In this document: piece after piece, positions 1 through 9,528 of the stretch
How the letters are laid out: every line of letters starts with the position of its first letter
Position numbering within the stretch: position 1 is the first letter of the stretch
NCBI GenBank assembly: GCA_022446985.1
Contig: JAKVBD010000009.1
Location: 47,382-111,381 of the forward strand
Source: Lentisphaerales bacterium
GTDB taxonomy: Bacteria > Verrucomicrobiota > Lentisphaeria > Lentisphaerales > Lentisphaeraceae
Direction of reading: 5' to 3'
Length of the DNA: 64,000 nt
Made by a program: the position numbers and the translations under genes
Notes under the pieces: model-generated
Told to the model about the DNA's origin: nothing
Databases searched by the model: none
What the model saw: only the letters and a program-made list of their open reading frames with translations

Positions 1-1191
1 TTTAACTTCAAGTCTACCATAATTGAAGATGAATGTTCCCCAGTCTTGGTGCTCTCCTAAGCGTGGGTCTAAGTGCTCATAGAGAGCTGTACCATCAAAA
101 CGGCCTAAAGCAAAAGAATCTTTTGGGAAGTGGGCAGGAGCCCAGTCGATGATTACGCCGATGCCTTCCTGGTGGAGGTGGTCTACAAAGTATGCAAAGT
201 CTTCAGGAGTTCCAAATCTAGAAGTCGGAGCAAAGTAACCAGTAGTTTGGTATCCCCAGGATTGATCTAATGGGTGTTCTGTAATTGGTAGAAGTTCAAC
301 GTGAGTAAATCCAAGATCATTCACGTAGGCTGCAAGGGCGTGAGCCAGTTCACGGTAGTTATAGAATTCACGCTCGCCTTTATCTGGAAGTCCCGGGCCA
401 TCCCAACTATTTAAATGCATTTCATAAATACTTAGTGGCTGCCTTAAAGGGTCTTCCTGAGCTCTACTGTTCATCCAGGAATTATCCTGCCAATCATAAT
501 CTAAGTCTTTTGTAACTCGTGAAGCAGTTCCTGGCCTTTTTTCGTAGCTTTTTGAAATGGGGTCTTGTTTTGTGAAAATATGCCCATTTTGATCTTTGAT
601 TTCGTATTTGTAGTATTCTCCAGAAGGGAGCTCTGGAACAAATAGCTCCCATAGACCTGTGCTGCCCAAAGATCTCATGATATGACGTCGACCATCCCAC
701 GTGTTAAAATTACCAAGTAGAGAAACTCTTGATGCATTGGGAGCCCATACGACAAAACGTGTGCCTTCAATACCCTGAGCTTCTATTTGGCGAGAGCCTA
801 GGAAGTTGTATAGCTCTTGATGGTTTCCAGATGAAAATAAATGCAGGTCAAGTTCACCAGCAGTAGGTAGGAATGAGTATTGATCATAAGAGGTGACAGA
901 GTGATCTCCATAGTGCTTGGTTAACTGGTATGGGTTGCTGTCATCCTGTGAAGCTATGTAGAGATAAAAACCATTATCATTGATTTTTGTCATCTCGTGA
1001 GTTTTGCCTTGTAGAGTAATCTCGATTTTAGAGGCAGCTGGATCGTAGGCTTTATAAGCGTATTTTTTGTTGAATGGATGCTTTCCCAGAATACTGTGAG
1101 GACATGAAGTATATGCATATAAAATCTGATTAATTTCGTCGACAGGGAAAATGTTTTCGATATCAGATTTTGAAATTTTCGTGGTACTCAA
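1..1191 (-). CDS. glgB: 1,4-alpha-glucan branching enzyme, N-terminal part (cut by window edge)
   Basis: Glycogen branching enzyme, which moves alpha-1,4 chains to alpha-1,6 branch points in the cytoplasm. About 397 residues are present. They include an N-terminal beta domain, a CBM48-type module (NASRVSLLGNFNTWDGRRH near residue 150), and the start of the GH13 barrel with WGYQTTGYFAPTSRFG and the region-I motif DWAPAHFP. The sequence runs off the window at HQDWGTFIFNYGR, just before the expected catalytic Asp, so the active-site half is outside. The start is a TTG at 1191-1189, preceded by AAGGA 8 bases upstream; no better in-frame start is visible. It diverges from guaB. The family call is secure from these motifs. 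Confidence 0.93.
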   Translation of the reverse strand, partial: MSTTKISKSDIENIFPVDEINQILYAYTSCPHSILGKHPFNKKYAYKAYDPAASKIEITLQGKTHEMTKINDNGFYLYIASQDDSNPYQLTKHYGDHSVTSYDQYSFLPTAGELDLHLFSSGNHQELYNFLGSRQIEAQGIEGTRFVVWAPNASRVSLLGNFNTWDGRRHIMRSLGSTGLWELFVPELPSGEYYKYEIKDQNGHIFTKQDPISKSYEKRPGTASRVTKDLDYDWQDNSWMNSRAQEDPLRQPLSIYEMHLNSWDGPGLPDKGEREFYNYRELAHALAAYVNDLGFTHVELLPITEHPLDQSWGYQTTGYFAPTSRFGTPEDFAYFVDHLHQEGIGVIIDWAPAHFPKDSFALGRFDGTALYEHLDPRLGEHQDWGTFIFNYGRLEVK

Positions 1192-1368
1192 ATTCTTTCC
1201 TTAAGTAAAGCATTAGTTGTTTAATGTAAGGTTCTGAGAAGTTCAGAAATCCCGCTCATTTTAAATAAAATTTTAGAGTGCTTCATTATCTTAAGCATAA
1301 TTCTTGATTTTGCCAGATTGGAGGTCTATTCTACGCTAATTAATTGGAACCTTTTAGTGAATTTTAAT

Positions 1369-2862
1369 ATGAGTAACAAACATATAGATAGTTTAATGAG
1401 TCAAACACCCTACATGGGACTGACTTTTGATGATGTGACTTTGGTTACCAGATATGCGGAATTCTTGCCGCATGAGGCCGAAATTACTTCTAAGTTTTCA
1501 AGAAACATTAAAGTAAATATACCTTTTGTAAGTGCTGCAATGGATACTGTTACTGAAGCAAATATGGCAATAGCCATGGCTCAGATGGGAGGTATCGGTG
1601 TTATTCATAAAAATATGGATATTGTCAAGCATGCTGCAGAAGTTGAGAAAGTTAAGCATTATGCAAATGGCTTGATTCAGAATCCGGTAACATTTAAGTC
1701 AAATCAGAAGGTTGGAGAGGTTCTGGATGCGAAAGAAGATAATTCTTATCCTTTCTCAGGCTTTCCAATTGTTGATGATTCAGGTTTGTTAGTAGGTATA
1801 TTGACAGCCAAAGATCTTAAGTTTGCCACTCCTGGAATGACTGTTTCAGAGGCTATGACAGCTAATTTGATAACTGCTGCACCAGGGACGTCACTAGATG
1901 AAGCCTATAATCTTATGATAGAAAATAAAATTGGTAAATTACCTTTGGTTGATAACAATGGTAAGCTTACTGGTTTATACAGCTTTCACGATATTTATGC
2001 TTTGCATCAAGGGACACAGAATGAGCAGAATTTTGATGAAAAGTATCAGTTAAGAGTTGCCGCAGCAATGAGCCCTTATGATTATGATCGCTCTGCAGCA
2101 CTAGTTGAAGCTGGTGTTGATGCTTTGGTAATTGATACTGCTCACGGTCACTCTAAAGGTGTGATCGAGACAGTGAAAGAATTGAAAAAGAAGTACTCAA
2201 GTGTTGATGTTATTGCCGGTAATGTAGGTACGGGCGAAGGAGCTAAAGCTCTTTTAGATGCTGGCGTTGATGCTGTAAAAGTTGGAATAGGTCCAGGTTC
2301 TATCTGTACCACTCGTGTTGTTGCAGGAGTTGGTGTTCCGCAGATCACTGCAGTTTATGAAGCGGCTAAAGCAGTTCAGGGTGAAATTCCTATTATTGCC
2401 GATGGTGGTATTAAACAGAGTGGCGATGTAGCTAAAGCTGTTGCTGTTGGTGCAAGCACTGTTATGGTTGGTAGTCTTTTGGCTGCAACCGAAGAAAGTC
2501 CAGGTGAGAAGATTATTCATCAAGGTAGACGTTTTGTTATTTACCGCGGAATGGGTAGTCTTGAAGCTATGAAGAAAGGCAAAGGCAGTAGAGAGCGTTA
2601 CTCTCAAGGTGATATTGAAGATTCTAGTAAGTTGATTCCTCAAGGTATTGAAGGTCGCGTGCCATTTAGAGGTACAGCAGAGTCTGTGCTTCACCAGTAT
2701 GCAGGCGGATTGCGTTTCTCGCTTGGTTACTGTGGTACAAAAACAATTCCGCAACTTCAGAAAGAGGCGATTCTTTATAAAGTTTCACCAGCTGGTTTGA
2801 GAGAGGCACATCCACACGATATTCAATTGGTAAAAGACGCTCCAAACTATAGATCTGTATAG
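1369..2862 (+). CDS. guaB: inosine-5'-monophosphate dehydrogenase
   Basis: Oxidises IMP to XMP with NAD, the committed step of GMP synthesis. The 497-residue product has the usual family length. The TIM barrel begins at [11 protein letters not shown], a CBS pair is inserted in the first third ([14 protein letters not shown]), and the catalytic Cys lies in [20 protein letters not shown]. The mobile flap follows as [20 protein letters not shown]. The reading frame is open upstream to a TTG at 1318, but ATG 1369 gives the usual IMPDH N-terminus; the Shine-Dalgarno site is weak in both cases. floA starts 9 bases after the stop, so co-transcription is likely. Confidence 0.95.
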   Translation: MSNKHIDSLMSQTPYMGLTFDDVTLVTRYAEFLPHEAEITSKFSRNIKVNIPFVSAAMDTVTEANMAIAMAQMGGIGVIHKNMDIVKHAAEVEKVKHYANGLIQNPVTFKSNQKVGEVLDAKEDNSYPFSGFPIVDDSGLLVGILTAKDLKFATPGMTVSEAMTANLITAAPGTSLDEAYNLMIENKIGKLPLVDNNGKLTGLYSFHDIYALHQGTQNEQNFDEKYQLRVAAAMSPYDYDRSAALVEAGVDALVIDTAHGHSKGVIETVKELKKKYSSVDVIAGNVGTGEGAKALLDAGVDAVKVGIGPGSICTTRVVAGVGVPQITAVYEAAKAVQGEIPIIADGGIKQSGDVAKAVAVGASTVMVGSLLAATEESPGEKIIHQGRRFVIYRGMGSLEAMKKGKGSRERYSQGDIEDSSKLIPQGIEGRVPFRGTAESVLHQYAGGLRFSLGYCGTKTIPQLQKEAILYKVSPAGLREAHPHDIQLVKDAPNYRSV

Positions 2863-2871
2863 TACGTGTTC

Positions 2872-3801
2872 ATGCTACCGGTAATAATAACAATTTTGCT
2901 ATTGCCGGTAGCTGTTATTTTATTTTTAAATTTTAATCTCTATATTCAAGCAAAAAGCAATGGGCTCCCTATTGGTTTGCTTGAAATTTTCCTTATTCGC
3001 ATTCGCAAAATCCCTCCAAGTTTAATTATTGAAGCTTTAATTCGTTTGCACCGTTCAAATTTGTCAATTTCTGCAGGTCGTATGCAGCAGCATTATTTGG
3101 TGGGTGGTGACTTAGATTCTGTTGTCGAAGCTTATATATCAGCCAACCGGTCAAAGCTTCCCTTTAGCTTTGAGCAGTTATGTAATATTAATCTTGCCGG
3201 AAGAGATGTTTTGGATGCCGTAGAATCGTATGTGAGTCCACAAGTTATACATTGCCCAATGAAGGGGAGGGAAAAATCTTATATGGTTGGGGTGACTCAA
3301 GATGGAATACGACTTGGTGTACAGGTGAAAGTTACCGTTAGGGTAGATTTGAATAAGTTGGTTGGTGGCGCAGGTGAGAGTACTGTTCGGGCAAGAGTGG
3401 GAGAGGGCGTAATCAGTTCTATTGGTAAAGAAAAGGATCACAAGACTATTTTGGAAAGACCGGAAATTATCTCAAAACGAATTCAAAATAGTGGTCTTTT
3501 AGCTGGGACGGCGTATGAATTAGTTTCAGTTGATGTTTTGGAAATCGATATAATTGACAATATTGGTGCGAAGATAATGGTTGAGCAATCTGAAGCAGAT
3601 AAAAAAATAGCCCAGGCAATGGCTGAGTCAGCAAGGTCCGAAGCTTTGGCAACTCAGCAGGAAATGAAAGCTCGAAAGAAAAATATGCAGGCAGGGCTAG
3701 TAATGTCAAAAGCATCACTTCCGTCAGCTATGTCAAATGCCTATTTAGAAGGTAATCTTGGCTTAAGTACTAAGCCTGTTAAAGATGAATTCCTAAAATA
3801 A
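2872..3801 (+). CDS. floA: flotillin-like protein FloA (SPFH family)
   Basis: Bacterial flotillin-like protein that marks functional membrane microdomains. The N-terminus is a hydrophobic membrane-inserted segment (residues about 1-23). It is followed by the conserved stretch IRIRKIPPSLIIEALIRLHR, an SPFH core (VTQDGIRLGVQVKVTVRVDL), and an Ala/Glu/Lys-rich coiled coil (QSEADKKIAQAMAESARSEA). The roughly 309-residue length is slightly below the usual 330, because the C-terminal tail is short. The usual NfeD partner is absent; instead the gene sits directly behind guaB. ATG 2872 is preferred over an in-frame GTG at 2866. Confidence 0.92.
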   Translation: MLPVIITILLLPVAVILFLNFNLYIQAKSNGLPIGLLEIFLIRIRKIPPSLIIEALIRLHRSNLSISAGRMQQHYLVGGDLDSVVEAYISANRSKLPFSFEQLCNINLAGRDVLDAVESYVSPQVIHCPMKGREKSYMVGVTQDGIRLGVQVKVTVRVDLNKLVGGAGESTVRARVGEGVISSIGKEKDHKTILERPEIISKRIQNSGLLAGTAYELVSVDVLEIDIIDNIGAKIMVEQSEADKKIAQAMAESARSEALATQQEMKARKKNMQAGLVMSKASLPSAMSNAYLEGNLGLSTKPVKDEFLK

Positions 3802-3914
3802 GCTTATAAATTTTACATTTTTGTCAATTTTATTGGGCAAAATCCGTTGAAGCCTCAAGGTTGCCACTATATGTTTTATGCTTGAGTAAAGCAACATCAA
3901 TATGGAGATCTAAC

Positions 3915-4577
3915 GTGAAAGCCAAAATTGCCATTTTCCTTACTTCGTTATTATTAACACTTCCGAGCGGTCTTTTTGCTCAAACAATTACACTTGATAA
4001 AATTGAATTAGATAACAAGCAAATTTCGTCATCGATGTCAGGGAATATTTATCCAAAAGCATCTTCTGATGATGATAATTGGGTGAAGTTTATGGCTCAT
4101 TACGATGTGAAATTTGGTAATGTTAAGCCTAAAGGCTTGTTAGATAATGGTAAGTGGCTGGATGATGTAGAAGTCACTTGGGAAATGTTATATTCTCCAC
4201 TTGGGAAAAATGCAAAGAGTATCAAGCAGTTCATAAAGACTGAAAAGAAAATAAAATATAGAAATGTTACAGAGGGTAAGAATACTTCTGTTGTGTTCAT
4301 TGATCCAAGAACTTTGAAAAGGTATTTCAATGAAGGCAAGAGTAGCTTCATGAGAGGGTTGATGCTTCGCTTTACTATGAAGATTGGCGGAAAAACTGTC
4401 AGAAATATGACTAGTTATATTGTTGATGCCAAAGAAGATAAGAAGCAAGAGTTTAAGAGTGCGTTTGACAGTGAAGATTCACATGAGCTAAAAAATGTAC
4501 TGCTAAATCGAAATGAAACTCCCTTTAAATTTTCTCAGGTTGGATATTTCGATCTAATTGTTGAAGACGACAAATAA
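3915..4577 (+). CDS. exported pilus-locus protein, Amuc_1102-like
   Basis: About 220 residues with a clear signal peptide (VKAKIAIFLTSLLLTLPSGLFA, cut before QTITL), so periplasmic or secreted. No catalytic motif is visible. The mature part looks like a beta-rich domain containing a conserved-looking VKFMAHYDVKFGNVKP stretch. The GTG at 3915 is the start, because GGAG lies 7 bases before it; an upstream in-frame start at 3861 would destroy the signal peptide. The family call rests mainly on position: it is the first gene of a run matching the Akkermansia Amuc_1102-1101-1100-1099-1098 order. It probably encodes an accessory protein of the pilus-like complex. Confidence 0.6.
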   Translation: MKAKIAIFLTSLLLTLPSGLFAQTITLDKIELDNKQISSSMSGNIYPKASSDDDNWVKFMAHYDVKFGNVKPKGLLDNGKWLDDVEVTWEMLYSPLGKNAKSIKQFIKTEKKIKYRNVTEGKNTSVVFIDPRTLKRYFNEGKSSFMRGLMLRFTMKIGGKTVRNMTSYIVDAKEDKKQEFKSAFDSEDSHELKNVLLNRNETPFKFSQVGYFDLIVEDDK

Positions 4578-4601
4578 TTTTATACTGACGAGGAATTTTT
4601 G

Positions 4602-6413
4602 ATGGCAGCTAATGATTTAATTTTATCGATAGATATAGGGGCTTGGAGTATAAAAGTAGGTGAGTTTGAAAACTCTCCTGATGGATTACTTATGAAGCAA
4701 TTCGGTTATGCTGAATATTCTGCTCAAATGTCTGATGATAACCGACCTTCTTTGGTTAAGAAGGCATTAGAAAAAGTTCTTAGTCAGAAAAACTTTACTG
4801 CTAAAAAAGTATTTCTTTCTCTATCGTCACAGTTGGCTTTTATTAGATTTGTTAAACTTCCTCCAATTGATGAAAATGAGGAGCGAGTTAAGCAGATTGT
4901 TGAATTTGAGGCAAAGCAACACGTTCCATTTGATATGAATGAAGTTATCTGGGATTATCAGTTGATCGGTACTGGTGATGAACTGGATGTGATGTTTGTA
5001 GTAATAAAAAATGAAATTGTTGAACAGATTACTGAAGCTGTTGAAGAGCTTGGTTTGAGAGTTCAGTTAGTAGATGTTGCTTCTTCCACTTGTTATAATG
5101 CAGCTCGTGTTAATAGGATTGGTGATGATAATTGTGCTATGGTCTTGTCAATCGGTTCAAGATGCTCAAATCTGATTTTTGCAGATGGAGATCTGTTCTT
5201 CTCACGTAATATTCCAATTGCTGGTTATGCTATCTCACAGCAGATCTCCAAAGAGTTCGGTATAGGTATTGATGAGGCTGAGGAATTAAAGCAACGTCAT
5301 GGTTTTGTAGCTCTTGGTGGAGCTTATGAAGAGCCTGAGTCTGAGGTGGCTGCAACAATTTCTAAAATTGTAAGAAATGTGATGACTAGGCTACATGGTG
5401 AAGTCAGTCGTTCGATAAATATTTATCGCTCTCAACAAAAAGGTAACAAGCCAATAAAACTATTCCTTGCTGGTGGTTCGTCAATAATGGCTTTTACAGA
5501 GACATTCTTTCAGGATAAGCTAAGACTGGATGTGGAATATTTGAATCCTTTCCAGGGGATTAAGCTAGGTCCAGATGTTGATCGAAGTTTCTTGGCTGAA
5601 AGAGCTCACCAGTTCAGTGAAGTTATAGGTATGGCTTTAAGAGTTAGTGTGTGTCCAGTCGAAATTTCATTGATTCCTGAGAAGTATAAGGATCGTGATT
5701 CATTTATAGCAAAGAAACCATTCTTTTATTTTTCTGCAGTTATAGCAGTTCTGATTCCTCTGGTTTTCTTGGCGGGTTCTAAAAGCCAAAGAAGTTACTA
5801 TGATGCAGAGATTAAGAGGCATAAAAAAGAGGTCAGTGAAAAATCATCTATACTTAGTCGTATCAATCAATATGACAAAAGGAAGAATATACTTAAAGCG
5901 AATTATGAATCTTTAAAGAAAACCTTTGAGAATAAATATAGTTCTATAGAGGTTATACGAGGAATTGAAGAGTGGGCGCCTGCAGGATTGTGGGTGACAG
6001 AGATTGAACCAATTAAAGGTGATATTAAAGCATTTACAGATAGAGCCAGTGGTGGCGCCAGTTCAGCTCCTGAGGAGGAGGTTGAACAAGGTGGAAGTCG
6101 TGGACGTATGAGACGAATGAGAGAGCGACTGGCAAAAGAGAATTCCGGTATAGTGGTAGCAGGTCAAGGGTCTCAGGTAAGTGGATTTGTTATTCGTGGC
6201 TATTTTGTGAATAGTTCATCAGATAAGTCAATAGATGATATTTTGTATACCTATATTTCTAATCTTACCCTTAGAGGTAATCAGCAGAAAAAGATCTTTC
6301 AGGAAGACGGTAAGCTGACAAAAATTAATAACTTTAATGAAAGTCGTACTTATAAGAATTTAAGTGACTTTGAGATTCAAGTAGCATTATATAATCCTAT
6401 TGGTACAAAATAA
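4602..6413 (+). CDS. PilM-like ATPase-fold protein with PilN-like C-terminus (Amuc_1101 family)
   Basis: The N-terminal ~370 residues are an actin-fold PilM domain: SIDIGAWSIKVGEF at the first phosphate loop, VLSIGSRCSNLIFADGDLFF, and LFLAGGSSIMAF. A single membrane helix follows at about residues 374-392 (FFYFSAVIAVLIPLVFLAG). Beyond it are a coiled coil and a periplasmic region with a Glu/Gly/Arg-rich linker (EEEVEQGGSRGRMRRMRERL). In classical type IV pili, PilM is cytoplasmic and binds the N-terminus of PilN. Here both roles seem to be joined in one 604-residue chain, as in the Amuc_1101 family. ATG 4602 has AGGA 7 bases upstream. The next gene begins 2 bases after the stop. Confidence 0.85.
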   Translation: MAANDLILSIDIGAWSIKVGEFENSPDGLLMKQFGYAEYSAQMSDDNRPSLVKKALEKVLSQKNFTAKKVFLSLSSQLAFIRFVKLPPIDENEERVKQIVEFEAKQHVPFDMNEVIWDYQLIGTGDELDVMFVVIKNEIVEQITEAVEELGLRVQLVDVASSTCYNAARVNRIGDDNCAMVLSIGSRCSNLIFADGDLFFSRNIPIAGYAISQQISKEFGIGIDEAEELKQRHGFVALGGAYEEPESEVAATISKIVRNVMTRLHGEVSRSINIYRSQQKGNKPIKLFLAGGSSIMAFTETFFQDKLRLDVEYLNPFQGIKLGPDVDRSFLAERAHQFSEVIGMALRVSVCPVEISLIPEKYKDRDSFIAKKPFFYFSAVIAVLIPLVFLAGSKSQRSYYDAEIKRHKKEVSEKSSILSRINQYDKRKNILKANYESLKKTFENKYSSIEVIRGIEEWAPAGLWVTEIEPIKGDIKAFTDRASGGASSAPEEEVEQGGSRGRMRRMRERLAKENSGIVVAGQGSQVSGFVIRGYFVNSSSDKSIDDILYTYISNLTLRGNQQKKIFQEDGKLTKINNFNESRTYKNLSDFEIQVALYNPIGTK

Positions 6414-6415
6414 CA

Positions 6416-7360
6416 ATGAAAGATTTCTTTAAAAAACACCCAGAACTTTTGATATTGATTATCGTTGTTTTCATAGTGGACTGTGTAATAATGTGGATGT
6501 GGATGGATGATACATCCGCTACAGAGCAGAGTCGTAAAGAAATAGAATCTTTGCGTGGGCAAGCGAAGTCAATTAACGATAGTTCCTATTCTATAACTGA
6601 TTCAAATGCGAGAAAAGCTCAAGCTGAAAGTGAAAAATGGGAAAGTGCTTTGAATGACGCATATTTTGCTAGAGCAAAAAAATATGAGTTGGAAACTGAG
6701 TATGTTAAAGGGATGAGCTCAGCAAAAGCTAAGAAGATTATTAAAGACAAAATCAATTTTCTTATAGATGAAGCCTTAGCTGATAAAAATATGACGCCAG
6801 ATAGGCTTTCTTTCGGTGTATATGACAATAATGAGCTTTTTTCTCTAAGTGCAGAGGATCGTGAAATTGTTTTTGAGATTTTAGCGGCAACTGAGAGATT
6901 AGTAAATATCTGTATTGACGCGGATGTTATTTCAATCGATGCAATCGAGCGTCCCAATGTACTAAAATATGCAGCTAATTCTAAATTAGGACTTAAAGGC
7001 TATAAATTTATTCTCAAAACAACTAATACAGCTAAGGGTGTTAAACGTTTAATGAATAAAATTGCTTCAGATGAAAAGTTCTATTTTGAAGTAAATGGAT
7101 TTCACTTAAAAGCAGAAGAGCAGCTTAATGCAACTTCAGGTGATATTAGGCCTAAAATAGAGCGTGAGTCTCAAGGCTCTAAGGATGATAAGAAAAGTGA
7201 TGATATCCTTGATCTGGGTGACGAATTAGATAGTATTGATGTTAAAAAGGTTATTGACGGGGCAAAGCTACAAAAAGAAAGTGTTGCTCCTTTCAAGGAT
7301 GCAATAGTTAACTTGGAGTTAACTATAGATTGGATTCAGTATACGAAGGAGCTTAAGTAA
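6416..7360 (+). CDS. Amuc_1100-like inner-membrane pilus-complex protein
   Basis: 314 residues, close to the 317 of Akkermansia Amuc_1100. A short cytoplasmic tail (MKDFFKKHPE) is followed by one membrane helix (LLILIIVVFIVDCVIMWMW), a long coiled coil (about residues 35-110), and a mixed alpha/beta domain that ends before a charged linker rich in Asp and Lys (KDDKKSDDILDLGDELDS). This is the PilO/PilN-like architecture of type IV pilus alignment proteins. The assignment rests on topology, length and gene order; no motif on its own is diagnostic. Its stop overlaps the next start (TAATG), showing translational coupling. Confidence 0.65.
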   Translation: MKDFFKKHPELLILIIVVFIVDCVIMWMWMDDTSATEQSRKEIESLRGQAKSINDSSYSITDSNARKAQAESEKWESALNDAYFARAKKYELETEYVKGMSSAKAKKIIKDKINFLIDEALADKNMTPDRLSFGVYDNNELFSLSAEDREIVFEILAATERLVNICIDADVISIDAIERPNVLKYAANSKLGLKGYKFILKTTNTAKGVKRLMNKIASDEKFYFEVNGFHLKAEEQLNATSGDIRPKIERESQGSKDDKKSDDILDLGDELDSIDVKKVIDGAKLQKESVAPFKDAIVNLELTIDWIQYTKELK

Positions 7361-8418
7361 TGAAAGATATTATTCTTAAAAATATTGAAAAAGTTTTATT
7401 GACTTTGTTGCTGATAGTTTTGGCTGTTTGCTCTGTTTATATGATTTCTACTATGGATAAAGAACAGCTAACAATAGTGAAAAATGATGCTGGTGTTTCT
7501 GTAAAGGTTTCTTCAGTTCCAGAAATTCAAGTGAAGGCTTCATCTTTAGAAGAGGAAAAGCCGCAACCTTACGATTCTAAAGGCTATATCTATTGTAGAA
7601 GTATTGATTGTAACTATCTAATTCATCGTTCACTTCCCAAATGCCCTTGGTGTAATACAGATACCAAGCCTCCACCAGATGATCCAAGGGGTAATTCAAA
7701 AGATGCCGATGGTGATGGAATTAAAGATGCCGATGAGATTAAATTTGGTCTAAACCCAGAGGATGCTAGTGATGCATTCGCTGACTTTGACGCAGCCGGT
7801 TATGCAAATATTGATGAAATTGAAGCGCAAACAGACATAAAAGACGCCGATGATCATCCATCTATTATAACTAGAACGAATCTTCATTATAAAATTAGGA
7901 AGCAGAATTACTATCCAATTACTTTTGCAAATTTTGGAATTAATAATGAAGCAGATAAAAAGACTTGGGACATTTATGCGGATATTTTTACCAAGAGAGG
8001 TAAGAGAAGTATCTTTAAAAGAGTAAATGACAAAATCGACGAAATTGGTTATACGATTATTGACGTTGATAAAGATGATGATGGTCGCGAGTATATAATG
8101 ATTCAAAAAGAAGGCGAAGGCCCAGTAAAGATTCCTAGTGGGAAGAATAAGACTGTAAAAAATGTTGTTTATGCATTAGTTAATGGGTTGACCGGTAAGT
8201 TAGTTTTTATTGAATTGAATGAAAGTTTTGAATTAGTTGATAAGAATGGCAACAAAGAAAAATATAAAGCCACAAAGTTTGACAGAGAGTCACGCACTAT
8301 CACTATAATTGATTATAAAATGAAAGATTCAGTAAAAGTTGGTCTTGAATCTCTGTTGAAAGAGCCAGGAGAAAGAAAAGATAGCTCATTATCTCTTGAA
8401 GATGAATTGTTGAGGTAG
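7360..8418 (+). CDS. membrane protein with zinc-ribbon and calcium-loop motifs, Amuc_1099-like
   Basis: 352 residues with one N-terminal membrane helix (VLLTLLLIVLAVCSVYMI) and the rest probably periplasmic. A four-Cys knuckle at about residues 78-98 (CRSIDC ... CPWC) suggests a zinc ribbon. Directly after it comes an Asp-rich calcium loop of thrombospondin type 3/dockerin style (DADGDGIKDADEIKFGLNP), with a second weaker copy (DFDAAGYANIDEIE). The C-terminal half has two short beta domains (FIELNESFELVDKNGNKEKY). Its position between the Amuc_1100-like gene and the secretin matches Amuc_1099; the molecular role is not known. It overlaps the upstream stop by one base. Confidence 0.6.
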   Translation: MKDIILKNIEKVLLTLLLIVLAVCSVYMISTMDKEQLTIVKNDAGVSVKVSSVPEIQVKASSLEEEKPQPYDSKGYIYCRSIDCNYLIHRSLPKCPWCNTDTKPPPDDPRGNSKDADGDGIKDADEIKFGLNPEDASDAFADFDAAGYANIDEIEAQTDIKDADDHPSIITRTNLHYKIRKQNYYPITFANFGINNEADKKTWDIYADIFTKRGKRSIFKRVNDKIDEIGYTIIDVDKDDDGREYIMIQKEGEGPVKIPSGKNKTVKNVVYALVNGLTGKLVFIELNESFELVDKNGNKEKYKATKFDRESRTITIIDYKMKDSVKVGLESLLKEPGERKDSSLSLEDELLR

Positions 8419-8420
8419 AG

Positions 8421-9392
8421 ATGTCTGATAATAATCCTGAAATTCGTCTTAAGAAAGATGATACCAGTAGCGTTGCAAGAGATCAAGACATACTTAAAAA
8501 AACAAGTCGCTTCGATAAAACAGATTCGACTAGAATTAAAAAAGCTGAGTTAAATGACGATGTTAATACTCAGGCAGTTGTTAAGCCTAAAGTATCATTG
8601 AATTCAGGTGAAGATGTTTTAGACCCAATGACGCTACGTGATTCAGATACGAGTAAATTAAAAAAGATTAAGCCAAAATCATCTACGCAGACGATTAGCT
8701 TGGATTCTGAGAATATTTCAGATACAGTGCATTTGAAAGTTATCAAAGAAAAGAAAAAACAGCTTGCTGGTATTTTGACTGCAAGTCAAACAATCCGTTT
8801 GAGACCGCCATCTGATTCAGGAAAGACTCAGTCTCCTGCCAGTGAAGACACTAAAATGAAGTTGGGGGCTCCTGCTCCTGGTGGTACCGTAAATATGTCA
8901 CCACAAGGATCTCCAGTTGGAACTTTGAAAATAAATATGCCTGCAACATCCTCGGAGTCTGGGACAATTAAAGTTTCTAAGCCAAGCTTTCCGGGTTCTC
9001 AGGCACCATCAGGTACTCTTAAAATTAAGAGCCCTGTGGCCGGACAATCAGGAGGAAGTACACTTAAAATTAAGTCTACTGAGCAATCTGGTGTGGCTCC
9101 TTCTGGTACGCTTAAACTTAAATCTGCATCTGCAGATCAGACAGTACGAATGAGTGGAAGCAGTAGTGGTGGAACACTGAAATTAAAAGGCGCTTCTACT
9201 TCTCTATCCTCATCAACCTCAAGAAAGCAGATAAATAACACTGCTGACGATGTAACTTCTTTTGATGGCTTGGATGATGATTCCAGGCTAAAACCAGGTA
9301 TTATGATGACCTTGAATACCTTAATGACAATAGCAGCTCTTGGTTTTGCTGTATTTAAATTATTTGATAATTATACTAAACTTTTTCAATAG
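8421..9392 (+). CDS. Thr-motif repeat protein A, C-terminal tail anchor
   Basis: 323 residues, no recognised family. No signal peptide. The first ~60 residues are charged, and residues 62-137 are identical to a block in the paralogue at 14752-15633. From about residue 90 the chain is low-complexity Gly/Ser/Pro/Thr, with about eleven spaced motifs of the form Q/G/D-T-[LIV]-[KRHN]-[ILVM]-K: QTISL, DTVHLK, QTIRLR, GTVNM, GTLKIN, GTIKV, GTLKIK (several), GTLKLK. One membrane helix closes the protein (MMTLNTLMTIAALGFAVFKL), followed by FDNYTKLFQ. It should therefore be tail-anchored with a basic disordered arm facing the cytoplasm. It starts 2 bases after the upstream stop, within the pilus operon. 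Confidence 0.85.
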   Translation: MSDNNPEIRLKKDDTSSVARDQDILKKTSRFDKTDSTRIKKAELNDDVNTQAVVKPKVSLNSGEDVLDPMTLRDSDTSKLKKIKPKSSTQTISLDSENISDTVHLKVIKEKKKQLAGILTASQTIRLRPPSDSGKTQSPASEDTKMKLGAPAPGGTVNMSPQGSPVGTLKINMPATSSESGTIKVSKPSFPGSQAPSGTLKIKSPVAGQSGGSTLKIKSTEQSGVAPSGTLKLKSASADQTVRMSGSSSGGTLKLKGASTSLSSSTSRKQINNTADDVTSFDGLDDDSRLKPGIMMTLNTLMTIAALGFAVFKLFDNYTKLFQ

Positions 9393-9476
9393 TTTAAGTG
9401 TTGTTTAGTAGTTTCAAATGTGACAAAAATATCCAAAAAGCCATAAAAACACAAAATCTTACTTTTTAATCAAATA

Positions 9477-9505
9477 TTGACGTGTATTATACAAACTTGA
9501 ATTAT
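9477..9505 (+). promoter_or_regulatory. possible sigma70-type promoter before secretin A
   Basis: TTGACG (9477-9482), a 17-base spacer, then AATTAT (9500-9505), in an A+T-rich 136-base gap. The gap and this pair suggest that the secretins have their own promoter besides read-through from the pilM operon. The -10 match is only moderate. Confidence 0.35.
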
Positions 9506-9528
9506 AAGTGAATCAGGGACAAAAAAAA

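Noticed and set aside
1318..1368. Longer guaB start at TTG 1318
   Set aside because: The extra 17 residues are unlike IMPDH and the GGAGG there overlaps the would-be start; ATG 1369 gives the normal N-terminus.
2254..2754. 166-residue open frame antisense to guaB
   Set aside because: Composition is Asn/Thr-rich and domain-free; it mirrors the third-position bias of guaB, which is certain on the other strand.
8880..9200. Recurrent ggtacgcttaaa-like DNA motifs as a DNA repeat or CRISPR array
   Set aside because: The copies vary at synonymous sites and spacing; the repetition is at protein level inside an open frame.
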